Assembly (NCBI GenBank): GCA_030824035.1
Contig: JAVBYL010000011.1
Coordinates: 1-33,092, forward strand
DNA length: 33,092 nucleotides
Direction: 5' to 3'
Source of the DNA: Humidesulfovibrio sp.
GTDB taxonomy: Bacteria; Desulfobacterota; Desulfovibrionia; Desulfovibrionales; Desulfovibrionaceae
Shown here: positions 26,282-33,092 of the stretch, in pieces
Layout of the letters: every line of letters starts with the position of its first letter
Numbering within the stretch: position 1 is the stretch's first letter
Position numbers and translations under genes: made by a program
Notes under the pieces: generated by a model
What the model saw: only the letters and a program-made list of their open reading frames with translations
What the model was told of the DNA's origin: nothing
Databases searched by the model: none

Positions 26282-29193
26282 ATCGTCACCACATCGGGCA
26301 CTGCGCCCATGTCATGCACCGCGCCCAAACAAATTGCTGCGTCAGAGCCGTTTTGTGCGGCAACAGCGGCAACAGCGGTAACATTACTGTAATCGTTGAC
26401 ATTAGTCTGGGGCCGCTCCAGTTCACGAGACCAGCAACAGCGGTCCCGCTCCCCCGCTGCTACCGGCTCCGCTACCGACGGGACCGGCAGAGCTCCCGCC
26501 ATCGGCCCCACGTTTTCCCCCGCGTTTTCAGGGCTGTTGCCGCTGCTATCGGTGGAGCCGCCCAAAATTGCAGAAGTCAGAACATACATGCGGCGTTGGC
26601 CGTCCGGGAGCCGCACGTTCTTGGTGTTGTGCCCGGTCCCGGGGCGCAGGATGCCCAAGCGCTTCAGTTCGGTGCAGATCATGGTTATGTTAAAACCAGC
26701 GCAAACTTCGGCTTTGAAAGTCTCTGAGAACACCCAATATACGGTCTCGCCCCCCTCCCGACGGCGATAGCCAGCGCGATTTATCACAGTGCGAGACTCA
26801 GTCGTTTCCAACTCCTCAAAGCGAGCAGCCCCGTGCGCCTGAAAGAAGCGCCGTACCTGTTCAAGCCCAGCCGTCACTTCCGCCGCTCCGGTGCCACCGC
26901 GCTGCCTAACCCAGGCGCGAAGGCACGTTGCAGCGGCTTTAGCTGCCTCACCAGGTACCCAGAGCAACACGCCCAGGGAAATGCCAAGCTCTCCGGCTGC
27001 GGCCAGCAGCGCAAAACGCCCGCAAACCCGCTTAACCTGTCCGTCGGCTTCCTCGGGGCAGTTTTCATTCTCAAAGGTGTGCATGAACTTCTGTACCTGG
27101 AGGGTAAGGGCGTCGCGGTCCGCGACGAGGGCTTTCAGGAAGGCCCTGAAGGGCGTTCCGTAGTAGTTGTTCGAAGCTTCTTTCAACTGCCGTGCGAGCA
27201 AGTCAGCGCTCGCGCAGCTATGCAGCATTTCAAACAGTCCGAGCCCGGCCCCAGCATCGGCGGGGATATCCACCACCCGGACCGCTTGCCCGGCTTTGAC
27301 GCGACTTTTCCCGTCCTCCGCCAGTTTGTCAGCAAGCGTGATCTCGCCAGTGGACAGGAAGAGCACCCGCCACGTGTGCGATTTGCGAGCCAAGCCGTCC
27401 CGAGAGGCCCGGCTTTTGCCCTGGCCGTTGGCGAGCATATAGGCCACTTCCGAGACGACTTTGCCCCCGGCCTGCCCCATTTCATCCAAGCACAAGAGCG
27501 CATCGCAATGTGCCGCTGCGATGCTCTCAAGCCCGTTGTCGGTGGCACGCCACTGTTTGATAAACCCACTCGAACCGCCACCACACACCGAACCGGCCAC
27601 ACGTAGCGCCGTCGTTTTGCCCAGGGAAGAGCCACCCACCAAGTGGAGTCCCCCCGACTCCTGGCCCAAAGGGTCCAGAAGCGGTGCGGCAAATGCGGTG
27701 CACACGGCCAGAACAAGCCGGGAGTTTCCCGCGCAGAGACTACCCACATGTTCCTGCCACTCTCCAAGGGTTCCCTTCTGGCGGAACGGGTTTTCAGTAG
27801 GAATGCCCTGAGGCACAATCGGCTCATCCGTAGCCTTCCCGTACACGGCATCGGGCAAGACAAAGGTGCGCCCGTGCCAACCGAGACGATCCACACACCG
27901 TGCAAAGACATCCACCTTCGCCGTGCCCAAGTAGCGGTCCAGCCGCTGCTTGCTCTTCAGGCCAGGGGCAATATCCAAGCCCATGCTCAGCAGTTCAGAG
28001 CGGTAGCCGTCTCCATTGCCCGCCTTCAGGCTCGCAGGCATAGCCCAGCGATGCGCGCGGCCTTCGGGGTCGATCACTTCTAACAGGTAGCCCCAGTCTG
28101 CACTGTCAGTGTTCCTGGTACGAGCGAGAACGCGGAGCATGGAACAGACCCAAACGGGGTACACCTCGCCGTCCTTGCCTTCTTCAAGGTAGTGGACACC
28201 ATCGGCCTTGATGAGGAACGGCCCCCCAGGGCTATCCTGCACGCTCTTTCCAGAGGCCTGATTCGGCAACGGTTCGGGTTTGGCCGCCCGAGCCAGTTGT
28301 TCACGCACCCGATCCACGCCTTCCGCTTGCTGCAAGTCGTTGAAGTCAGTCCTGGGCTTACCACGACTGTCAAAAGGTTCTTCAAAGCTCGGCACGGCCA
28401 GGAGAGCATTAACAGCCAGCGCCGCCGCCGTTGCCTTGCTCACGCCGGGATTGCCAAGAGTTGCATGGTCATCATCGGCGCAGAGCACAATCTCGCGATC
28501 GGGGAATTTCTGGCGGACAAAGGCAGCGACCGGCTCCAGGTTTACAGCGTTAAAGGTGCAGATGACGGAATGCCCGGTAGCATCTCTGATGCTCAGTCCC
28601 GTTGCCAACCCCTCGCAGATGCAGAGGCGCTCCGCGTTGCCCTTGATCAAAAAGTACCCGTTCTTGGTCCGCCCACCAGGGAGAAACCGTTTTTCTCCAT
28701 CCTCAGCGATGTACTGTAAAGTCATCGGCTTGCCGTCCTGCCCATTCACGGGCACCACCAGTCTCCCGTCATGAGCCAGCTTGAGGCCCGAGCAGGGGGT
28801 CAGCCCCTTGCCCGACAAATACGCATGTGCGGTACACTCCGAAGCCGCTGCAATAATCCTCCGAGCCGCCTCTGCGGCCTCCGCCTGACGTTTGGTTTCT
28901 TCTTCACGCCGGATGCGGCGATCAACCTCAATGCGCTCCTTAAAAGCCTGCTGCTCGGACTTGCTCAGCTTGCGCCCAGACTTCGTCGTCCATGTCCTCG
29001 ACTCGCCAGTGCGGTAGTTCTTCCACCAGCCAGAGGCAGGATAGTCCAGATGGAGCACATACACCCCGTCTTGCGCGTGGGGCTTACCTTCTACCGGGCA
29101 CCGGTGAAAATTATCGTCTGCAAGAATGGCATCGGGGCGCAGGCCCGCAGCTTCAATTTCTGTGCGGAAAGCAGTTATATTCTCCGTGAACAC
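26278..29193 (-). CDS. DUF927 / TOPRIM primase-helicase of the island
   Basis: 971 residues from a GTG at 29193 with AGGAGG upstream. Residues 1-80 are a primase-type N-terminus. A TOPRIM domain at about 185-260 has ICEG (E194) and the acidic CADDD at 238-242. From about 330 the DUF927 region follows, containing a helicase-like ATPase core with Walker A GGSSLGKTT at 520-528 and Walker B ALLCLDE at 565-571. Such proteins drive autonomous replication of integrated phage-like islands and plasmids. Together with the AlpA-like regulator and integrase, it suggests that the element excises and replicates. The far C-terminus has a winged-helix-like part (about 850-905). Confidence 0.9.
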   Translation of the reverse strand: MFTENITAFRTEIEAAGLRPDAILADDNFHRCPVEGKPHAQDGVYVLHLDYPASGWWKNYRTGESRTWTTKSGRKLSKSEQQAFKERIEVDRRIRREEETKRQAEAAEAARRIIAAASECTAHAYLSGKGLTPCSGLKLAHDGRLVVPVNGQDGKPMTLQYIAEDGEKRFLPGGRTKNGYFLIKGNAERLCICEGLATGLSIRDATGHSVICTFNAVNLEPVAAFVRQKFPDREIVLCADDDHATLGNPGVSKATAAALAVNALLAVPSFEEPFDSRGKPRTDFNDLQQAEGVDRVREQLARAAKPEPLPNQASGKSVQDSPGGPFLIKADGVHYLEEGKDGEVYPVWVCSMLRVLARTRNTDSADWGYLLEVIDPEGRAHRWAMPASLKAGNGDGYRSELLSMGLDIAPGLKSKQRLDRYLGTAKVDVFARCVDRLGWHGRTFVLPDAVYGKATDEPIVPQGIPTENPFRQKGTLGEWQEHVGSLCAGNSRLVLAVCTAFAAPLLDPLGQESGGLHLVGGSSLGKTTALRVAGSVCGGGSSGFIKQWRATDNGLESIAAAHCDALLCLDEMGQAGGKVVSEVAYMLANGQGKSRASRDGLARKSHTWRVLFLSTGEITLADKLAEDGKSRVKAGQAVRVVDIPADAGAGLGLFEMLHSCASADLLARQLKEASNNYYGTPFRAFLKALVADRDALTLQVQKFMHTFENENCPEEADGQVKRVCGRFALLAAAGELGISLGVLLWVPGEAAKAAATCLRAWVRQRGGTGAAEVTAGLEQVRRFFQAHGAARFEELETTESRTVINRAGYRRREGGETVYWVFSETFKAEVCAGFNITMICTELKRLGILRPGTGHNTKNVRLPDGQRRMYVLTSAILGGSTDSSGNSPENAGENVGPMAGALPVPSVAEPVAAGERDRCCWSRELERPQTNVNDYSNVTAVAAVAAQNGSDAAICLGAVHDMGAVPDVVTI

Positions 29194-29619
29194 CTATTCC
29201 TCCTTCTCTTTGCTGAAGGGCAGCAGGGACAGAAAAACAGGGGCTGCGCCAGCCTTCTCGCGCTGCTTCAGGGCCTGTGCTCTCCGCTCTGCCCGGTACT
29301 CGGGAGAGACATTGCGCTTGCCTTCACGATGAGGCCAAAGCGGACACTCAGGCTGCGACAGGATAGGTTTGTAAGCCGTACAGGTGCGCACAGCCTCGGC
29401 ACTTCCAACACAGTCCAGGCAGCGGGCGCGAATGGCCCGCAACGGGCTCACCTTGGCTTCAGGCACGGCTTGGGAACTACGAAGGGTGAACAGGGAACAA
29501 GAAGGGGACGCACAGGTTGTCGCGCTCCCACCATTGCACCAGCGACAATGCTTGGGGATTGCGGCGCGAGGCGTAAGACGGTCGCCATTAAACTTAGGGG
29601 TAGTCCCTTTGGCCTTCAT
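29194..29619 (-). CDS. Cys-rich zinc-binding-like protein
   Basis: 141 residues from the ATG at 29619, which has GAGG 8 bases upstream; a GTG at 29637 would add six residues and overlap the upstream gene. Cysteines are spaced as C-x2-C, C-x4-C, C-x2-C and further single ones (HCRWCN, CASPSC, RCLDCVG, ECPLW), consistent with one or two zinc sites. The C-terminal third is basic and helical. Small Cys-rich proteins like this commonly accompany DUF927 primases in tRNA-borne islands, but I cannot name a family. It ends exactly where the primase gene begins. Confidence 0.7.
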   Translation of the reverse strand: MKAKGTTPKFNGDRLTPRAAIPKHCRWCNGGSATTCASPSCSLFTLRSSQAVPEAKVSPLRAIRARCLDCVGSAEAVRTCTAYKPILSQPECPLWPHREGKRNVSPEYRAERRAQALKQREKAGAAPVFLSLLPFSKEKEE

Positions 29620-29629
29620 GCAACCTGCC

Positions 29630-29845
29630 TCACTCACTCAACCTGGCGGCAAGGGCCAGAAGGTCAGAGCCACGCCAAAAGGTCATGGAGCCGTGGCGGA
29701 CAGGCGCAGGAAAGCGGCCAGACTTGACCCCCGCCCACCAAGTTGCCGCGCTGACATCGATGAACGGGGGACTGCCCCCCTTCGTGCGTACAATGGCTTT
29801 GACGCGGTAAAGGCCGCTGGGGTCGATCCGAGAACCGTGATGCAT
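29630..29845 (-). CDS. AlpA-like excisionase/regulator
   Basis: 71 residues from an ATG at 29845 with GGAGG 10 bases upstream. The layout fits the AlpA/excisionase helix-turn-helix family: a VSAATWWAGVKSGRFPAPV recognition part followed by the wing-type TFWRGSDLLAL. AlpA proteins promote excision by controlling the integrase gene, so it may regulate the leftward integrase and the replication genes. It is the first gene of the replication module. Confidence 0.75.
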   Translation of the reverse strand: MHHGSRIDPSGLYRVKAIVRTKGGSPPFIDVSAATWWAGVKSGRFPAPVRHGSMTFWRGSDLLALAARLSE

Positions 29846-29917
29846 GATGGGATATCCTCCAAGAGTTATGTCCTCGGAAGATATTTGGAAATTGCAGAAT
29901 TAAAACTGGGGGATCAT

Positions 29918-30001
29918 ATGAAACTCAAGCTGAAACGTAAGAAACACAGGGACCACAAATCAGCCCGCTCGGGCTGCTGCTGCCTGCAAACGCTGGCATG
30001 A
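29918..30001 (+). CDS. Possible 27-aa basic peptide
   Basis: An ATG at 29918 is preceded by GGGGGA at 4 bases and opens a 27-residue frame (MKLKLKRKKHRDHKSARSG, then CCCLQTLA). It lies opposite to all neighbouring genes, between the AlpA-like gene and the gene at 30026. The run of lysines and arginines and the three adjacent cysteines are unusual. A CAGCCCG/CGGGCTG hairpin (29961-29976) falls inside. It may be chance; the ribosome site is the only support. Confidence 0.25.
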   Translation: MKLKLKRKKHRDHKSARSGCCCLQTLA

Positions 30002-30025
30002 CAGAGGATTACAGTAATTCTGATG

Positions 30026-30646
30026 TTATTTTTTTGTAACCGGCCTGCCCCCGGTGCGGATGTACTCCTTTGGCAATTCTTCCCGGAGAATCTTCATTGC
30101 TTCTTCATTCAACCTTTCACGCTCAAGACTGCGGCACAAATGATATAGCTCCTCCGTGGTGAACTTCTTGCCTTTCCCAATGACGTGTACCGCCAAAGCC
30201 AAGCTAGTCCGCAAATTTTCCTTCCACCTCTCTCGGGTATTCTTGTCCCTTCCGCCTTCAACTATTGCCGGAAAGCCATCGGATGCCCCTCTGAGCGTGT
30301 CTATCTCAGAACGCAGCTTAGCGTTTTCCGCCTTTAACGCCGCAAGCTCAAACACAAGACGAGCATTGTCCTCCCGCAACCGAGGCCCGTCCTTGGCTAG
30401 CACAGGTCCGTTGTGAATTCTGTCTCCATTATCAGCCTCCCAACGCCTGAGGTCTACAATATGCACCTCAGCGTCCATAAGCTCTCCAATCGGAGGTGCT
30501 CCGTCTCCAAATTCTCTCCTAAATCGAAACAATCCTGTTTTCAGCAATTCCACTACATCAAACGGGCTCCAGTCCCACCGATCAGCCAATGTATCACACC
30601 GAACCCACTTCTCTGCGCCACGATCACGATCTATCTTAGACGTCAT
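30026..30646 (-). CDS. Unknown coiled-coil protein
   Basis: 206 residues from the ATG at 30646 with a weak AGGCGG; a frame start at 30661 lacks a ribosome site. Residues 85-115 form a coiled coil (REDNARLVFELAALKAENAK). The C-terminal part (about 140-200) is basic and helical, ending RTGGRPVTKK. No enzymatic motif is seen. The gene stands alone between the integrase and the replication module, with a palindrome just upstream that could control it. Confidence 0.65.
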   Translation of the reverse strand: MTSKIDRDRGAEKWVRCDTLADRWDWSPFDVVELLKTGLFRFRREFGDGAPPIGELMDAEVHIVDLRRWEADNGDRIHNGPVLAKDGPRLREDNARLVFELAALKAENAKLRSEIDTLRGASDGFPAIVEGGRDKNTRERWKENLRTSLALAVHVIGKGKKFTTEELYHLCRSLERERLNEEAMKILREELPKEYIRTGGRPVTKK

Positions 30647-30664
30647 ACTACCGCCTAGCATTTA

Positions 30665-30680
30665 CAATACCGTTGTATTG
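30665..30680. promoter_or_regulatory. Palindromic operator-like site
   Basis: CAATAC and GTATTG flank CGTT, 18 bases upstream of the start at 30646. The position close to the start of the coiled-coil gene suits autoregulation. Confidence 0.35.
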
Positions 30681-30795
30681 CGAAGAATTATTCTCAGCAG
30701 CAAAACCATAATTCCGAGCAGGCCTTGAGGCGCGGCACTGCCAAGCGCCTCACACTTCAGGATTGAGCAACTTAAAATTAGCAAGACCTGAAGAA

Positions 30796-32016
30796 TTAGC
30801 AGCCGCCGACCTTCTTAAACAATGGTACGATCATCCCCCCCTCCCGCTGCGCGTCCAAATAATCTGCCCAAGCCTGCATCATTTTTCGACGTTCCGGCAG
30901 ATAGTCCGCACGGTTATAGGCATCCCTCACGCTGTTGCTCTCGGCATGAGCAAGCTGACGCTCAATCGCGTCACGGTTCCAGCCCTGCTCGTTCAACAGT
31001 GTCGATGCCATTGAACGGAAGCCGTGCCCCGTCATTTCTTCTTTTGAATACCCTAGACGGCGTAGCGCCCCGTTCACAGTGTTCTCGCTCATAGGGCGAT
31101 CTGCGGATCGTTCCGAAGGAAACAAATAGCGCCCCCCGCCAGTAAGAGGGCGAAGAACCTTCAGGACAGCCAAGGCTTGCCGGGAGAGCGGGACGATGTG
31201 CATGGCCTTCATTTTCATCTTGGCAGCGGGAATGCGCCAATCTGCGGCCTCTTCATCGAATTCGGACCATTCAGCGTGGCGAAGCTCACCAGGGCGCACG
31301 AAGGTCAAAGGAGCAAATTGCAGGGCCAGAGCCACCACAGGCGAGCCCTCATAGCCCCACAAGGCACGCAGAAGCGGGCCAACAGCCTTAGGATCGGTAA
31401 TACTGGCCCGATGCTTTGAGGTGACGGCCCGGAGCGCCCCCCTCAATGCGGGGGTAGGGTCAATCTCGACATAGCCAGCGGCAACGGCATAGCGGAATAT
31501 CTGCCCAGTGCACTGCAAAATGCGCCTCGCCGTTTCGTGGCACTCCCGTTCTTCGATCTTCTGGACGGCGTTGAGAATGGACCTGGGGGCAACTTGCTTG
31601 ATTGGAAGGGCTCCAAGCGGGGGCAACAGCTCGCGCTCCAACTGGCGCATCTTGTTGTAAGCGGTGCTCTCGGTCCAGCCGGGTCGCTTCTTTTCGTACC
31701 ACTCCAAGGCCACTACCCCGAAAGTCAGCGCATCCTCTGCTTCTTTCGCCTGCTCTTCCTTACGCAGCGCGCTAGGGTCAATGCCTTGCGCCAATTGCTT
31801 GCGGGCGGCTTCACGACGTTCTCGCGCGTCTTTAAGGCTAACATCTGGGTACACGCCAAGGCTCAACCGCTTTTCTTTGGCGGCAAAACGAAATTTAAAC
31901 CGCCACCACTTGCCCCCGCTTGGAGCGATCTCCAAGTAAAGCCCTCTTTCATCGTACAGGCGGTAGGGTTTCGGGCCGGGTTTAGCGCTACGTACTGCTG
32001 TATCCGTCAACGACAT
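30796..32016 (-). CDS. int: P4-type tyrosine integrase (DUF4102 arm domain)
   Basis: 406 residues. The start at 32016 gives the family N-terminus MSLTDTAVRSAKPG and has AGGAG 8 bases upstream; the longer frame from 32106 runs through the tRNA terminator and is not used. The arm-binding domain (1-90) precedes a core-binding part (100-190) and the catalytic domain with R241 (FVRPGELR), H331-x-x-R334 (HGFR), H357 and nucleophile Y367 (RDAYNRADYL). It should catalyse integration at the tRNA-Leu 3' end and, with an excisionase, excision. It begins 176 bases from the tRNA 3' end. Confidence 0.95.
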   Translation of the reverse strand: MSLTDTAVRSAKPGPKPYRLYDERGLYLEIAPSGGKWWRFKFRFAAKEKRLSLGVYPDVSLKDARERREAARKQLAQGIDPSALRKEEQAKEAEDALTFGVVALEWYEKKRPGWTESTAYNKMRQLERELLPPLGALPIKQVAPRSILNAVQKIEERECHETARRILQCTGQIFRYAVAAGYVEIDPTPALRGALRAVTSKHRASITDPKAVGPLLRALWGYEGSPVVALALQFAPLTFVRPGELRHAEWSEFDEEAADWRIPAAKMKMKAMHIVPLSRQALAVLKVLRPLTGGGRYLFPSERSADRPMSENTVNGALRRLGYSKEEMTGHGFRSMASTLLNEQGWNRDAIERQLAHAESNSVRDAYNRADYLPERRKMMQAWADYLDAQREGGMIVPLFKKVGGC

Positions 32017-32102
32017 GGGGGCAACTCCTGAGGTGTTCCGAGGGCCAACCTGACCCCCTGCCCCAAGACTTGCCCCCAGTTGCTCCCGGATGTCAATGGA
32101 CA

Positions 32103-32213
32103 ACAAAAGACAACCCCGGACATTACATCCGGGGTTTATCGTTGAAGCTCTAGGCTTCTTGGGCGGTATTGGACTGTGCTGGATTTGTGCCTGGTACCGG
32201 GAGGGGGAATCGA
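32103..32213. repeat. Right direct repeat / attachment site
   Basis: This is the right copy of the repeat at 15064-15173. Its last part coincides with the 3' half of the T-arm and acceptor of tRNA-Leu, which stays intact after integration, as is usual when the element supplies the 3' end of the gene. Confidence 0.85.
32105..32136 (-). terminator. Rho-independent terminator of tRNA-Leu
   Basis: On the minus strand, AACCCCGGA and TCCGGGGTT form a stem with a 7-base loop, followed by GTCTTTT, 56 bases past the tRNA 3' end. Confidence 0.85.
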
Positions 32214-32278
32214 ACCCCCAAGGCCTTGCGACCGGTGGATTTTGAGTCCACTGCGTCTACCAATTCCGCCATCCCGGC
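32192..32278 (-). tRNA. tRNA-Leu(CAA)
   Basis: 87 bases with encoded CCA. The acceptor stem GCCGGGA pairs with TCCCGGT (one G-U at the end). The anticodon stem GTGGA/TCCAC encloses the loop CTCAAAA, giving anticodon CAA for codon UUG. A long variable arm (CGGTCGCAAGGCCTTG) marks a class II leucine tRNA. The T-arm GGGGG-TTCGATT-CCCCC is canonical. It is the integration site of the island. Confidence 0.97.
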
Positions 32279-32290
32279 ATGAGCTTCGTC

Positions 32291-32319
32291 TCTTAGGGGA
32301 AGGACCCCCCGCCTGTCAA
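32291..32319 (-). promoter_or_regulatory. Promoter of tRNA-Leu
   Basis: On the minus strand, TTGACA (32314-32319) and CTAAGA (32291-32296) are separated by 17 bases; the -10 element lies 12 bases before the tRNA 5' end. The -35 is consensus and the -10 is moderate. Confidence 0.55.
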
Positions 32320-32402
32320 GGCAGTGGTTTCTTGCCAGGAGCCCCCCCGCATGCTAGCCAAAACCCGCGCGTTTCAAAATCCCTGCGCCACAGGAAGTGC
32401 AC

Positions 32403-33089
32403 ATGGTTCTGCCCACCGGCTCCCTCGTCAATGCCGCCGCCATCATCGTCGGAAGCCTCGCGGGCATGGCCCTGCACGGGCGCTTTCCGGAGCGGTTCCG
32501 CCTCATCGTGTTCCAGGGCCTGGGCCTGTGCGTGCTGCTCATCGGCCTGCAGATGGCCCTCACGGTCAAAAACCCGCTCATACTCATCTTCAGCATCCTG
32601 CTGGGCGGCCTGGCGGGCGAGGCCCTGCGCCTCGACGCGGCCTTCGAGCGCCTGGGCGAAGGCGCCAAAAACATGATCCGCTCCAAAAACCCCGCCTTCA
32701 CCGAGGGGCTGGTCACCGCCTCGCTCATCTTCTGCATCGGGGCCATGGCCATTGTGGGCTCCTTTGACGAGGGCATACGCGGCGACGCCACCGTGCTGTA
32801 CACCAAGAGCATCCTCGACGGCTTCGCCTCCGTGGCGCTGGCGGCCACCTTCGGCTCGGGGGTGCTGTTCTCCTTTGTGCCGGTGCTCTTGTACCAGGGC
32901 GGGCTCACCATCTTCGCGGGCATGTTCCAGCAGCACTTCACCCCGCTGCTCATCAGCCAGCTCACCGCAACGGGCGGCCTGCTCATCCTGGCCATCGGGC
33001 TCACCCTGCTGGACATCAAGCGCATCAATCTTTCCAACCTGTTGCCCTCGCTGCTGGTGGTGGTGTTGCTCACCCTTATTTTCGGCTAA
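32403..33089 (+). CDS. DUF554 family membrane protein
   Basis: 228 residues. The ATG at 32403 follows AGGAA at 6 bases; a GTG at 32397 overlaps the ribosome site and is unlikely. About seven hydrophobic segments with conserved glycines (GSLVNAAAIIVGSLAG at the start, and FCIGAMAIVGSFDEG in the middle) identify the DUF554 (YdfK/YqgA) family of inner-membrane proteins, possible transporters of unknown substrate. It is a core gene to the right of the tRNA and reads away from it. Confidence 0.92.
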   Translation: MVLPTGSLVNAAAIIVGSLAGMALHGRFPERFRLIVFQGLGLCVLLIGLQMALTVKNPLILIFSILLGGLAGEALRLDAAFERLGEGAKNMIRSKNPAFTEGLVTASLIFCIGAMAIVGSFDEGIRGDATVLYTKSILDGFASVALAATFGSGVLFSFVPVLLYQGGLTIFAGMFQQHFTPLLISQLTATGGLLILAIGLTLLDIKRINLSNLLPSLLVVVLLTLIFG

Positions 33090-33092
33090 ACC

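Larger units (their letters stand above)
15151..32213. mobile_element. Integrative island in tRNA-Leu carrying a modification-linked defence operon
   Basis: The segment is bounded by tRNA-derived direct repeats, has a P4-type integrase next to the intact tRNA and reading away from it, and is less GC-rich in its cargo than the flanks. Next to the integrase lies a replication-like module (AlpA-type regulator, DUF927/TOPRIM primase-helicase). The cargo is an SfsA-type nuclease and a six-gene methyltransferase/helicase/ATPase operon. No structural phage genes, relaxase or type IV secretion genes are present, so it is best described as a satellite-like or mobilisable island. The exact crossover within the 15-base core is not known. 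Confidence 0.88.

Noticed and set aside
32017-32106. Integrase N-terminal extension of 30 residues
   Set aside because: It would be encoded through the tRNA terminator, and the family start with a good ribosome site lies at 32016.

Overview
The window looks like a chromosome segment of a GC-rich sulfate-reducing deltaproteobacterium of the Desulfovibrio type. This is an inference from codon use, gene style (SulP and TauE/SafE anion carriers, NtrC-type two-component pair, DUF554) and many good Shine-Dalgarno sites. A foreign, less GC-rich island of about 17 kb sits in it at a tRNA-Leu gene.

Layout. Bases 1-1600 are an AT-richer patch with a partial unknown ORF and a predicted secreted protein. 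Bases 1597-3221 hold a small frameshifted gene, a GNAT acetyltransferase and an EVE-domain protein. Bases 3377-7862 are a leftward five-gene transport and stress operon: a 58-aa protein, a universal-stress-like protein, a SulP transporter with a large insertion, a small membrane protein and a TauE/SafE exporter. Its divergent partner, across a control region with paired palindromes, is a Lon-type protease with a response-regulator receiver domain inserted just before its AAA+ module, followed by SelO. A leftward histidine kinase/NtrC-type regulator pair (11893-14705) closes the core part.

The island (about 15151-32213) is bounded by imperfect 110-bp repeats containing the 3' end of tRNA-Leu(CAA) and its terminator. 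From the tRNA inward it has a P4-type tyrosine integrase, an unknown coiled-coil protein, and a module of AlpA-like regulator, Cys-rich protein, DUF927/TOPRIM primase-helicase, zinc-finger protein, DUF5681 protein and unknown protein. After these comes a divergent pair: an SfsA-type nuclease rightward, and a six-gene operon leftward. No capsid, tail or conjugation genes are visible. Just outside the left repeat lies the first 25 or so codons of a second integrase, at the same 176-bp spacing from its att site, so the tRNA has apparently been used more than once.

The six-gene operon (15482-23737) is the most notable content: a beta-class DNA methyltransferase, a fused PLD-nuclease/SF2 helicase, a 70-aa acidic protein, a DndD-like ATPase with a Rad50-type zinc hook, a 122-aa protein, and an 833-aa protein combining RNA polymerase alpha-CTD-like and sigma-70 region-4-like helices with several predicted winged-helix segments. 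Genes are almost all overlapping or within a few bases, so they probably act as one modification-linked anti-phage or anti-plasmid system. I cannot match the full set to a named defence system from memory. Function is inferred from domains, not shown.
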